A stretch of DNA of 12,815 nt from Prolixibacteraceae bacterium (GCA_003516705.1 DPCJ01000173.1:1-12815); one strand, 5' to 3'. Shown: positions 1 through 6,892, counted from the stretch's first letter. Notes: generated by a model not told the origin, from the sequence alone. Made by a program: numbers and translations.

Positions 1-587
1 TATCAAAGGATGATTTAATCTGGGTAAGCAAATGGGAACGTGGTGTTTATTGCTCAAATGACAACGGACTTACCTGGACAAAAGACTCTGCAGGTCTGTT
101 CAACCAGGAAGAACTTGGAAGAGTTTATTCCTATAAATCTGATTCACATCTTGCCCTTTCTCATAGCAAACTGGTAATTCTGCGAACCTTTGATAAAGGG
201 AAAACCTGGGTTCCTATTCCCACTCCGGAATACTCCTTAACCATGTTTGTACCCGATGAAAATGACATAATTGCACAGAACCAGGGTGGATACAACTTGC
301 ATAAATCAACCGACGACGGAATGAATTATAAAAAAGTTTTCAGTCCTTCTGTAGCTTACGGAACAACATCGTGGCACTGTTACGACAAATTTAAAGACTA
401 TTATTATGTGCTGGCTCCCGGTGGAGGAGTTTGGAAAACCAAAGATTTTGAGAATTTTGAAGAACTGATGACGTTTACGATTCAGCGGAATCTTTTTATC
501 GATCATACTGGTACAGTGTATGCAAGCGGATTCAATTATTCCAATGCAGAACCTGAATCTACACTGGTTTTACCATCTCAAAATTGA
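1..587 (+). CDS. Asp-box (BNR) beta-propeller protein, C-terminal part only
   Basis: An open frame enters from the left edge (first full codon at base 3) and ends at TGA 585-587, giving about 194 visible residues. At least three Asp-box-like motifs are visible: SNDNGLTW (bases 54-77), FDKGKTW (189-209) and STDDGMNY (306-329). They are spaced as expected for successive blades of a sialidase/sortilin-type beta-propeller. Such motifs mark a fold rather than an enzyme activity, so no substrate can be named. The visible end has no obvious type IX secretion tail, membrane helix or anchor. The N-terminus, where a signal peptide would be, lies outside the window. The ATG at 243 is internal and not the true start. 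It is probably exported, as most such proteins are, but that is inference. Confidence 0.8.
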   Translation, partial: SKDDLIWVSKWERGVYCSNDNGLTWTKDSAGLFNQEELGRVYSYKSDSHLALSHSKLVILRTFDKGKTWVPIPTPEYSLTMFVPDENDIIAQNQGGYNLHKSTDDGMNYKKVFSPSVAYGTTSWHCYDKFKDYYYVLAPGGGVWKTKDFENFEELMTFTIQRNLFIDHTGTVYASGFNYSNAEPESTLVLPSQN

Positions 588-680
588 AAATACTGAAAAC
601 ATTTATTATCCTGTTTTGAAGACATAGGTTTAAGTAACTTTTTTCTTAAATTTATTGCGGTTCAAAATCAGCATATTAAA

Positions 681-1151
681 ATGGAAAACCACGAATCAAC
701 CGCCCGCGAAGCTTTTAACAAAATGGCGCAGTTGTGCAGCCGCTCAGAGCAATGCTCAGCCGACATCAGAAAGAAAATTGCTGCTTACGATATCGTTGAA
801 GAGGTTATTGAGGAGATAATTGCCAAACTGAAATCCGAAAAGTTTCTCGACGACGACAGGTATGTTCATGCTTATATTTCTGATAAAATCAGATTAAACA
901 AGTGGGGCCGTATTAAAATGCGGTATTATCTTAAAGCCAAAGGACTGCCTGATACTGTGATTGAAAAGGGGTTGAACGAAATTGATATGGAACACTACAA
1001 AAAAGTTTTGCTGGCCACTATGAATGAAAAGGCAAAAAAAGTAAAAAAGGAAAGTAAATACGAACAAGCCTCTCATATTATCAGGTTTGCACAAAGCCGG
1101 GGGTTCGAGCCTGAAATCATTCATCGTTACCTTGGCGAGGTGGTGAAATAA
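681..1151 (+). CDS. recX: RecX family regulatory protein
   Basis: A 156-residue all-helical protein of the usual RecX length. The family core is visible at about residues 55-90: FLDDDRY, then an AYISDKIR helix, then KWGRIKMRYYLKAKG, the RecX repeat with its conserved Trp-Gly and Lys-Gly. RecX binds RecA-DNA filaments in the cytoplasm and limits or reverses their growth, which tunes recombination and SOS induction. No recA is in the window, so the two are not adjacent here. The ATG at 681 has no Shine-Dalgarno sequence, which is normal in Bacteroidota. The 93-base gap after the propeller gene is AT-rich and shows no convincing terminator. prfB follows after 50 bases in the same direction but seems to have its own promoter. 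Confidence 0.9.
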   Translation: MENHESTAREAFNKMAQLCSRSEQCSADIRKKIAAYDIVEEVIEEIIAKLKSEKFLDDDRYVHAYISDKIRLNKWGRIKMRYYLKAKGLPDTVIEKGLNEIDMEHYKKVLLATMNEKAKKVKKESKYEQASHIIRFAQSRGFEPEIIHRYLGEVVK

Positions 1152-1168
1152 AAACACAAAAAACTTAC

Positions 1169-1176
1169 TACATTTG
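1169..1176 (+). promoter_or_regulatory. Bacteroidota-type -7 element before prfB
   Basis: TACATTTG matches the TAnnTTTG consensus of the Bacteroidota primary sigma factor. It lies 26-33 bases before the prfB ATG, in the recX-prfB gap. No clear -33 TTTG is seen at the usual distance, so this rests on the -7 match and its position alone. Confidence 0.45.
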
Positions 1177-1201
1177 CTGCCCAAATAAATTCAATATACT
1201 C

Positions 1202-2291
1202 ATGATTTTTAAAGACCAGGTTAATGATTTACTGGAGCGCCGGTCGGCGTTGAGGAGGCATCTTTGACTACGATGCCAAACTGATTCAATTACAGGAAGA
1301 AGAACTGAAAACCCAGGACCCCGAATTCTGGAACAAAGCCAAAGAAGCCGAAGAACAAATGCGGAAAATCCGCGCCATTAAAGTGTGGACCGATGGATTT
1401 AATGAAGTAAACCAGGCTGTTGAAGACTTTCTGGTGCTTTACGAGTTTTTCGAAGCCAAAGAAGCCGAAGAAGCTGAAGTTGACACCACTTTTGCTGAAA
1501 CGCTTGATGCGATTGAAAAACTGGAGGCCAAAAATATGCTCCGCAACGAGGAAGACCGGCTTGGTGCTGTGCTTAAAATTAATGCTGGGGCAGGCGGTAC
1601 CGAAAGCAACGACTGGGCTGAAATGCTTTTCAGAATGTATACTCGCTATGCCGAAAAAAGCGGGTATAAACTGAAAATCGCCGACATGCAGCAAGGCGAT
1701 GAAGCCGGCATTAAAAGCTGCACACTTGAATTTGAAGGCGATTATGCATACGGCTACCTGAAAAGCGAAAACGGAGTTCACCGGCTGGTGCGGATATCGC
1801 CGTTTAACGCACAAGGTAAACGAATGACTTCGTTTACATCGGTTTATGTAGCCCCACTGGTTGACGACACCATCGAAATAGAAATTAACATGGCCGATAT
1901 TACCTGGGACACTTTCCGCAGTGGTGGTGCCGGTGGACAGAACGTAAACAAGGTGGAAACCGGGGTCAGGTTAAAACACGCTCCTTCGGGAATTATTATT
2001 GAAAACACCGAAAGCCGCTCGCAATTGGGTAATAAAGAAAATGCTATCCGATTACTGAAATCACAGCTTTACGAAATGGAGCTGCGAAAACGACACGAAA
2101 AAACAGCCGAAATTGAAGCCTCGAAAAAGAAAATCGAGTGGGGCTCGCAAATACGTTCATACGTGCTGCAACCCTATAAACTGGTAAAAGATGTGCGTAC
2201 CGGCTACGAAACTGGTAACGTAAACGCGGTGTTGGATGGTGAAATTGATGGATTTATAAAAGCCTACCTGATGGAATTTGGCGGAGAATAA
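1202..2291 (+). CDS. prfB: Peptide chain release factor 2 (programmed +1 frameshift)
   Basis: RF2 recognises UGA and UAA stop codons and triggers release of the finished peptide. The first 21 codons (1202-1264) run into an in-frame TGA at 1265-1267. Skipping T1265 continues translation at GAC 1266 to the TAA at 2289-2291, for a total of 362 residues, close to the family's usual size. The stop-codon tripeptide SPF falls at residues 199-201 and the catalytic GGQ loop at 244-246 (bases 1932-1940). Both sit about six residues before the E. coli positions, consistent with a complete protein. The zero-frame piece begins MIFKDQVNDLLERR and the shifted frame resumes DYDAKL, as in other RF2 proteins. 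The start at 1202 was chosen because it is the only one that feeds the frameshift site. The gene is autoregulated: low RF2 favours the shift. Confidence 0.96.
1253..1268 (+). promoter_or_regulatory. prfB programmed +1 frameshift site
   Basis: AGGAGG (1253-1258), CAT, CTT and TGA (1265-1267) followed by C. The spacing is identical to the classical RF2 site: an internal Shine-Dalgarno-like hexamer three bases before the CTT slip codon, then UGA in the poor C context. tRNA-Leu slips from CUU to UUU, and decoding resumes at GAC 1266. The hexamer would pair with the 16S 3' end to push the ribosome forward. The slow UGA gives feedback on RF2 level. Confidence 0.95.
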
Positions 2292-2349
2292 TACTACAAA
2301 GCTCCGATAAAGCAAAATATTCGGTTACAATACCATTAAACATTCAATT

Positions 2350-2374
2350 AAGGTTTGATTTATCAAAACCTTTT
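2350..2374. repeat. Inverted repeat between prfB and ppk1
   Basis: AAGGTTTGAT (2350-2359) and ATCAAAACCTT (2362-2372) are inverted copies apart from one extra base, with a 2-base centre and two further T residues. It may be a weak AT-rich terminator for prfB or an operator/promoter dyad for ppk1, whose ATG lies about 40 bases further on. The rest of the 121-base gap holds nothing else I can name. Confidence 0.35.
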
Positions 2375-2412
2375 ACAATATTGGGGGTTGAATAACAATC
2401 GATTCAATTTTT

Positions 2413-4809
2413 ATGGATTCCGGGTTCAACTTTATCAACCGAGAAATAAGCTGGCTCTCGTTTAACGAGCGGGTTTTACAGGAAGCGGCCGATCCGAATA
2501 CTCCGCTTTTCGAGCGAATTCGTTTTATCGGGATTTTTTCGAACAACCTCGATGAGTTTTTCCGCGTGCGGTTTGCTGCAGTTCGCCGAATGGTTGACCT
2601 TGGCAGCGATGAGGAAAACCTGCTCGGCAATTTCACCCCGCAGGAACTTATGGACAAAATCCAGAAAATTGTTATCGCTCAGCAACAAAAAGTACAGCAG
2701 ATTTTTACTGATATTTTCGAAGAACTGAAGATGGACAACATCTTTATGATTAACGAAAAAGAGTTGAACCACCAGCAGGGCATTTTTGTGCGGAAATATT
2801 TCAACGACAAGGTTTTACCAAACCTTGTTCCTATCATGTTAAGCAACAAAAATAAATTTCCTTACCTGCGCGACCGCTCGGTTTATCTTGCTGTCAAACT
2901 TTCGAAAAAAAACGAACCCAAAGAATTTGCTTATTCACTTATCCGAATTCCTTCGCTCTCGGTTCCCCGTTTTTTGGTGCTGCCAAAATCGGGAAATAAA
3001 AAATTTGTGGTAATGCTTGATGATGTAATCAGGTTTTGCCTCAAAGAGCTTTTCTTTTATTTCGATTACAATGTTCATGAAGCTTACACACTGAAAATGA
3101 CCCGCGATGCCGAACTTGATATCGACGATGATATCTCGAAAAGCTTCATGGAAAAAATGACGCACAGCCTTAAAAAGCGCAAAAAAGGAAAACCCGTTCG
3201 CGTAATTTACGACCGGACAATGCCAGATGACCTGAAATCTTTTCTATTTAAAAAATTGAAGCTTGGCAAGGAAAATGCAATTCCCGGGGCACGCTACCAC
3301 AACGACAAAGATTTTATGAATTTCCCCGAAATAGGGAAGAAGAAACATTATTATCCAAAGTTAACACCATTCAGGCACAAGGATTTACGACAAAATACAA
3401 GTATCCTGAAAGTTTTGCGGCGCAAAGATGTGATGCTTCATTACCCGTACCAGACATTTAACCATTTTATCGATTTGCTGCGCGAAACCGCCATCGACCC
3501 TGAAGTAAAAGAAATTGGAATTACCATATATCGCGTGGCCGAAGCTTCGAAAGTGGTGAATGCGCTGCTGAATGCAGTACGAAATGGAAAAATCGTTACT
3601 GTGGTTATTGAACTTCAGGCCCGTTTCGACGAGGAAGCCAATATTTTCTGGTCGAACAAGCTCCAGGAAGAAGGAGCTGTTGTGATTAATGGTATTCCCG
3701 GACTGAAAGTACACAGTAAGCTGTTGTGGATAAAACGAAAGGAAAGTAATGGTTTCAGAAATTACGCTTACATCGGCACCGGAAATTTTCACGAAGGTAC
3801 TGCGCGTGTTTATGCCGATGATGGTTTGATGACATCGGACCCGCGGCTTGCCGACGAGGTGGCCCATATCTTTGAGTTCTTTAAACAGAATTTCAAACAC
3901 TTCGACTACGAAAACCTTGTGGTTAGCCCGTTTAAAATGAGGCATTTCTTTAACAAATGTATCGACCACGAAATTCATCTTGCCAAAAAAGGGAAAGAAG
4001 CCCGCATGGTGCTGAAAATGAATAGCCTTATCGACCCGGGAATGATGCAGAAAATTGTGGAAGCCGGCGAAGCAGGTGTAAAAGTTCAGCTAATTGTTCG
4101 TGGAATTTTCGGGTTGCCCATCAACAAAGAACTTGCTGAAAATATCTCCGCAATCAGTATTGTTGACAAATATCTCGAACACTCTCGCATTTTCCTGTTT
4201 GGTAATGGGGGCAACGAAAAGATTTATATTTCGTCGGCCGACTGGATGCCGCGCAATCTGAACCGAAGAATTGAAGTTGCCTGTCCGGTTTATGACGATG
4301 AAATCAGGAATGAGTTAAAGGAAATGCTGAATATTCAGTTGAAAGACAATTCGAAAGCACGCATTCTCGACTTTAATCTGATTAATGAATACAATCATGG
4401 AACTCCGGGTCAGATTTTCAGGGCACAGGAAGACTATTACCGTTTTATAAAAAATAAACACCACGTTGTTATGATTATTTACCACAACCCGCGATGTGCT
4501 AAGAGCCGCGCCGGACTTCAGTACCTCGAATCGAAAGGATACGATATCGAAATAAGGAAATACCTCAACGACGGAATTACTGAAACCGAATTACTCGAAA
4601 TCATTGAAAAAACAGGAAAAGATGCTGATAGTTTGGTACGCACCAACGAGCAGGATTACATCGATAACTACAAAGGAAAAACGATGACTAATGAACAATG
4701 GATAAAAATTCTTGTGAAAAATCCGAAACTGTTACAGCGCCCGGTGGTAATTAACGGCAAAAAGGCTGTTTTGGCCAATCCGCCTGAAAAAATTGAAGAA
4801 ATTGTTTGA
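2413..4809 (+). CDS. ppk1: Polyphosphate kinase 1 fused to an ArsC-family domain
   Basis: PPK1 reversibly transfers the terminal phosphate of ATP to a growing inorganic polyphosphate chain through a phosphohistidine. Residues 1-686 match a whole PPK1 in length and order: N-terminal domain opening FINREISWLSFNERVL, then the helical domain, then two phospholipase-D-like C-terminal domains. The phosphorylated histidine is H434 in KVHSK and the second histidine is H590 in LEHSRIF. Phosphate-binding R374 (IYRVAEAS) and R404 (QARFDE) are present. These sit one or two positions from E. coli H435, H592, R375 and R405. The reading frame does not stop where PPK1 normally ends (after YRFIK) but continues for 112 residues of an ArsC-like protein. 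The frame across the joint depends on a run of six A bases at 4449-4454. The gene ends 1 bp from the convergent lipoprotein. The PPK1 assignment is firm; whether the fusion is real is uncertain. Confidence 0.93.
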   Translation: MDSGFNFINREISWLSFNERVLQEAADPNTPLFERIRFIGIFSNNLDEFFRVRFAAVRRMVDLGSDEENLLGNFTPQELMDKIQKIVIAQQQKVQQIFTDIFEELKMDNIFMINEKELNHQQGIFVRKYFNDKVLPNLVPIMLSNKNKFPYLRDRSVYLAVKLSKKNEPKEFAYSLIRIPSLSVPRFLVLPKSGNKKFVVMLDDVIRFCLKELFFYFDYNVHEAYTLKMTRDAELDIDDDISKSFMEKMTHSLKKRKKGKPVRVIYDRTMPDDLKSFLFKKLKLGKENAIPGARYHNDKDFMNFPEIGKKKHYYPKLTPFRHKDLRQNTSILKVLRRKDVMLHYPYQTFNHFIDLLRETAIDPEVKEIGITIYRVAEASKVVNALLNAVRNGKIVTVVIELQARFDEEANIFWSNKLQEEGAVVINGIPGLKVHSKLLWIKRKESNGFRNYAYIGTGNFHEGTARVYADDGLMTSDPRLADEVAHIFEFFKQNFKHFDYENLVVSPFKMRHFFNKCIDHEIHLAKKGKEARMVLKMNSLIDPGMMQKIVEAGEAGVKVQLIVRGIFGLPINKELAENISAISIVDKYLEHSRIFLFGNGGNEKIYISSADWMPRNLNRRIEVACPVYDDEIRNELKEMLNIQLKDNSKARILDFNLINEYNHGTPGQIFRAQEDYYRFIKNKHHVVMIIYHNPRCAKSRAGLQYLESKGYDIEIRKYLNDGITETELLEIIEKTGKDADSLVRTNEQDYIDNYKGKTMTNEQWIKILVKNPKLLQRPVVINGKKAVLANPPEKIEEIV
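4471..4809 (+). other. ArsC/Spx-family thioredoxin-fold module at the ppk1 3' end
   Basis: Residues 687-798 of the fusion form a full-length ArsC-family protein of 112 residues starting at an internal ATG (4471). MIIYHNPRCAKSR carries the family Cys (C695) in a CxxS motif, as in glutaredoxin-dependent arsenate reductases. R743 (LVRTNE) and R776 (LQRPVV) match E. coli ArsC R60 and R94. The third arsenate-binding arginine (E. coli R107, usually GRPPE or CRPSE) is replaced by N789 in LANPPE. Arsenate reduction is therefore possible but not assured, and a YffB-like or other redox role is an alternative. It could be a domain of the kinase, a separately initiated protein from ATG 4471, or a separate gene if the A-run length is wrong. 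If PPK1 stopped at the TGA overlapping this ATG (4472-4474), the arrangement would be a classic ATGA overlap. Confidence 0.8.
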
Positions 4810-4810
4810 T

Positions 4811-5602
4811 TTACTGCACAGGAACTTTTTTCTGTAATACCTGAATCTCTTTTTGCAGCGCGGCTTTTTGTTTCATCAAAGTTGAAAGTGCAAGCGCTTC
4901 CCTCACAGCATCTTTATCCCACGTTGCCAAAACAATAAATTGCTGCTGACGACCAATAAATACGGCTTTTAAATTGCGGTCGGTATTGGCAGCAATAAAT
5001 TCGGTAACACCGTTATCTTTCCCTCCGGAGTAAAGCACTTTTTCCCATTTGTAATCCAGAAAGTCGGATTGGTGATTTTCCGGGCTGCCAACCGGCACCG
5101 AGTCGGTTTTCGCGCTGATGTCGCCGTCGTAAATCCTGAGGGCATAATGATTCAGCAGGCTTTTACCAAAATAATTACTGCTTAAATATAATGTACCGCG
5201 CTCGTCAAGATGAACCTTGATAAACGAACGCCCAAGCGCATTTTGCTGATTTTGTTTTTTGTGAATGTATTGCACGTAGCGGTCATATTCTGTTTTTTCC
5301 TTGTCGAAAGAAGTTTCGAGCCGCGCAATTTTAGCTTCGAGTGTGTCAAGTTCAACTTCCTTTTTTTGCAACAGGCTGAAATTGATTTCGGCTGCCAGGT
5401 TTTTTGCAGCATTGGCCGAATATTTTGCTTCAGGATAAAGAGAGATGCTGTCGAGTTGCAACATGGCGTTAACTGTATCGCCTTTTTCGAGCAGAAATTT
5501 AGCGTTGTTCAGCCTGATTCTTGCTTTTTCTTCGTCGGTTGGTTTACATGCAGCAAACAACAACACAAAAACAACCAGATAAAATATTGACGAGCCTTTC
5601 AT
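4811..5602 (-). CDS. Predicted lipoprotein with coiled coil, function unknown
   Basis: A 263-residue protein I cannot assign to a named family. The N-terminus is a type II signal peptide: a short basic start, a hydrophobic stretch over about residues 6-16 and a lipobox ending FAAC, with Cys19 as the lipidation site. The mature protein begins CKPTDEEK. The acidic run shortly after the Cys loosely recalls surface-export signals described in some Bacteroidota, but the fit is weak. Residues about 25-75 look TPR-like (LLEKGDTVNAMLQLDSI, then ANAAKNLAAEI). Residues about 75-120 are rich in charged heptads and probably form a coiled coil. A beta-rich section of about residues 125-235 follows, and the last 25 residues form another amphipathic helix. 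It ends 1 bp from the ppk1 stop (convergent) and is divergent from oxyR. It probably sits in the outer or inner membrane, facing the periplasm. Confidence 0.8.
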   Translation of the reverse strand: MKGSSIFYLVVFVLLFAACKPTDEEKARIRLNNAKFLLEKGDTVNAMLQLDSISLYPEAKYSANAAKNLAAEINFSLLQKKEVELDTLEAKIARLETSFDKEKTEYDRYVQYIHKKQNQQNALGRSFIKVHLDERGTLYLSSNYFGKSLLNHYALRIYDGDISAKTDSVPVGSPENHQSDFLDYKWEKVLYSGGKDNGVTEFIAANTDRNLKAVFIGRQQQFIVLATWDKDAVREALALSTLMKQKAALQKEIQVLQKKVPVQ

Positions 5603-5622
5603 ATAAATTCTGTTTTATCCCG

Positions 5623-5630
5623 CAAAAATA
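5623..5630 (-). promoter_or_regulatory. -7 element for the lipoprotein gene
   Basis: On the minus strand this reads TATTTTTG, a full match to TAnnTTTG, about 21-28 bases before the lipoprotein ATG. No -33 TTTG is found at the usual spacing, so confidence is moderate. Confidence 0.4.
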
Positions 5631-5638
5631 AGATTTTA

Positions 5639-5668
5639 TGCAACATCCGTTGTTTATCCTATGTTGCA
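5639..5668. repeat. 8-bp inverted repeat in the lipoprotein/oxyR intergenic region
   Basis: TGCAACAT (5639-5646) and ATGTTGCA (5661-5668) are perfect inverted arms with a 14-base spacer. The centre-to-centre distance of 22 bp, about two helical turns, suits binding of a dimeric or tetrameric regulator. It lies just upstream of the lipoprotein -7 element and about 108 bases before the oxyR ATG, so it could be an operator for either gene. OxyR itself is a candidate because LysR-type regulators often bind their own divergent promoter region. This is inference. Confidence 0.45.
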
Positions 5669-5682
5669 ACAAAGAATTCAGG

Positions 5683-5700
5683 TTGTGTTTTCGAACACAA
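5683..5700. repeat. 7-bp inverted repeat with TTCG centre upstream of oxyR
   Basis: TTGTGTT (5683-5689) and AACACAA (5694-5700) flank TTCG. As RNA this would be a hairpin closed by a UUCG tetraloop; as DNA it is an operator-like dyad. There is no T-tract, so it is unlikely to be a terminator. It lies 75 bases before the oxyR start. The remainder of the divergent gap (to 5775) is AT-rich. A weak -7-like TATTTTAG sits at 5749-5756 without a well-spaced -33 element. Confidence 0.45.
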
Positions 5701-5775
5701 AACTTAATATTAATCACTTTTTGATCTCAGCTTACTTACTTTATTTCTATTTTTAGCACAAAATCAACCGCCGTT

Positions 5776-6717
5776 ATGATTACACTTACTCAACTTGAAT
5801 ATATTGTAGCTGTTGACACTTACCGTCACTTCGGACAAGCTGCCGAAAGTTGTTTTATTACCCAGCCAACGCTTTCAATGCAAATTAAAAAGCTGGAGGA
5901 GGATCTCGAAATCATTATTTTCGATCGCAGTAAACATCCGTTATTACCCACCGATGTGGGGCAGCGGATTATCGATCAGGCGCGTATTGTGCTGAAACAG
6001 TCGGAAGAAATCAACAACATTGTAAAGGACCATAAAAACCAGGTTTCGGGGTTAATCCGAATTGGAATTATCCCCACAATGGCTCCCTATATTTTGCCGG
6101 CTTTTATCGGAAATTACAAAAAGAAATACCCCAATATTCTGATAAAAGTATATGAGCAAACCACCGACAACATTATCAACCTGTTGCAGAAAGACCTCAT
6201 TGATGTTGGCATTCTGGCAACTCCGTTGCGGGAGGAAAAAATAAACGAGAAACCCGTTTTTTACGAGGAGATGCTTATTTATACAAACCCCTCGCACCCA
6301 TTACATAAACAGGCTGAGATTACACCAAAAGATATTGCAACCCCTGATTTATGGCTGTTGAGCGACGGACATTGTTTCCGCGACCAGGTGATTAATCTTT
6401 GTTCGTACGCGGGAGGCAGCGACAGCCAGCTTCCGTTCCAGTTTGAGGCAGGTTCACTCGAAACACTGATGAATATTGTTGATCGTGAAGGCGGAATCAC
6501 GCTGATTCCTGAATTGGCAAAAGAAGGAATGTCGGAAAAAAGGTTGGCTAATGTAAGGGCTTTTACAAGCATTAAACCATTACGCGAAGTCAGTCTTGTA
6601 TATTCGCGTCATTTTGCCAAACACAAACTCATTAACCTGCTCTGGCGCGAAATGCGCGACAGCTTCCCGGCTGAATTGCAAAAAGGAGAAAGAGGTACAG
6701 TAGTTGATTTAAGATAG
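5776..6717 (+). CDS. oxyR: OxyR, LysR-type hydrogen peroxide sensor and regulator
   Basis: A 313-residue LysR-type transcription factor. Residues 1-60 hold the winged helix-turn-helix (LTQLEYIVAVD, then HFGQAAESCFITQPTLSMQI). A linker helix and a periplasmic-binding-protein-like sensor domain follow. The sensor carries DGHCFRDQVINLC, with C200 and C209 matching the position and 9-residue spacing of E. coli OxyR C199 and C208. These cysteines form the disulfide that switches the protein on after H2O2 exposure, which separates it from other LysR proteins. It would activate peroxide defence genes such as catalase, alkyl hydroperoxide reductase and dps, none of which is in this window. It is divergent from the lipoprotein across a 173-base gap with two dyads and is followed by a tRNA gene. 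There is no Shine-Dalgarno sequence before the ATG. Confidence 0.95.
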   Translation: MITLTQLEYIVAVDTYRHFGQAAESCFITQPTLSMQIKKLEEDLEIIIFDRSKHPLLPTDVGQRIIDQARIVLKQSEEINNIVKDHKNQVSGLIRIGIIPTMAPYILPAFIGNYKKKYPNILIKVYEQTTDNIINLLQKDLIDVGILATPLREEKINEKPVFYEEMLIYTNPSHPLHKQAEITPKDIATPDLWLLSDGHCFRDQVINLCSYAGGSDSQLPFQFEAGSLETLMNIVDREGGITLIPELAKEGMSEKRLANVRAFTSIKPLREVSLVYSRHFAKHKLINLLWREMRDSFPAELQKGERGTVVDLR

Positions 6718-6744
6718 CCAATTTTCGTATTTAAAATATTTAGT

Positions 6745-6752
6745 TACCTTTG
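6745..6752 (+). promoter_or_regulatory. Promoter -7 element of tRNA-Leu
   Basis: TACCTTTG matches TAnnTTTG exactly and ends 12 bases before the mature tRNA 5' end, so transcription would start a few bases ahead of the tRNA. A TTTTC at 6722-6726, 18 bases upstream, may serve as a weak -33 element. Confidence 0.65.
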
Positions 6753-6764
6753 CGCCGCAATTTT

Positions 6765-6846
6765 GCGGGCATGGCGGAACTGGCAGACGCGCCAGACTTA
6801 GGATCTGGTGCCTTACGGCGTGGGGGTTCGAGTCCCTTTGCCCGCA
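6765..6846 (+). tRNA. tRNA-Leu (anticodon UAG)
   Basis: A complete cloverleaf can be drawn. The acceptor stem GCGGGCA pairs with TGCCCGC (6839-6845), with discriminator A at 6846. The D-stem is GCG/CGC. The anticodon stem CCAGA/TCTGG (792-796/804-808 of this kilobase block, i.e. 6792-6796 and 6804-6808) has loop CTTAGGA and anticodon TAG at 6799-6801. The long variable arm, with GCC pairing with GGC, is typical of leucine tRNAs. The T-loop is TTCGAGT. The 3' CCA is not encoded (the next bases are CG) and must be added enzymatically. The UAG anticodon reads CUA and, by wobble, other CUN codons. Confidence 0.96.
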
Positions 6847-6848
6847 CG

Positions 6849-6892
6849 AAAAACCGCCGACCTTCCTAACGGAAGTGTTGGCGTTTGTTTTT
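6849..6892 (+). terminator. Rho-independent terminator after tRNA-Leu
   Basis: An A-rich lead, then a hairpin: CGCCGAC plus CTTCC (6855-6866), loop TAAC (6867-6870), and GGAAG plus GTTGGCG (6871-6883) with one bulged T at 6876. It is followed by TTTGTTTTT. The stem has about twelve pairs and is GC-rich. It lies 3-40 bases after the tRNA and before tig, so it would separate the two transcripts or reduce read-through. Confidence 0.65.

Noticed and set aside
614..654. Possible recX promoter (TTTTG with TAACTTTT or TAAATTTA)
   Set aside because: Neither -7 candidate is an exact match with good spacing in this AT-rich gap.
1290..1814. 174-residue minus-strand open frame inside prfB
   Set aside because: It is antisense to conserved RF2 coding sequence; the Phe-rich composition is the reverse of GAA/AAA codons.
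1359..2291. prfB taken as a 310-residue gene from ATG 1359
   Set aside because: The frameshift site at 1253-1268 joins it to the 1202 start and restores the normal RF2 length and N-terminus.
2354..2383. TTTG plus TACAATAT as a ppk1 promoter
   Set aside because: The -7 match to TAnnTTTG is poor and the TTTG is part of an inverted repeat; it is too weak to call.
3385..3978. 197-residue minus-strand open frame inside ppk1
   Set aside because: It is antisense to strongly conserved PPK1 active-site sequence and has no recognisable protein features.
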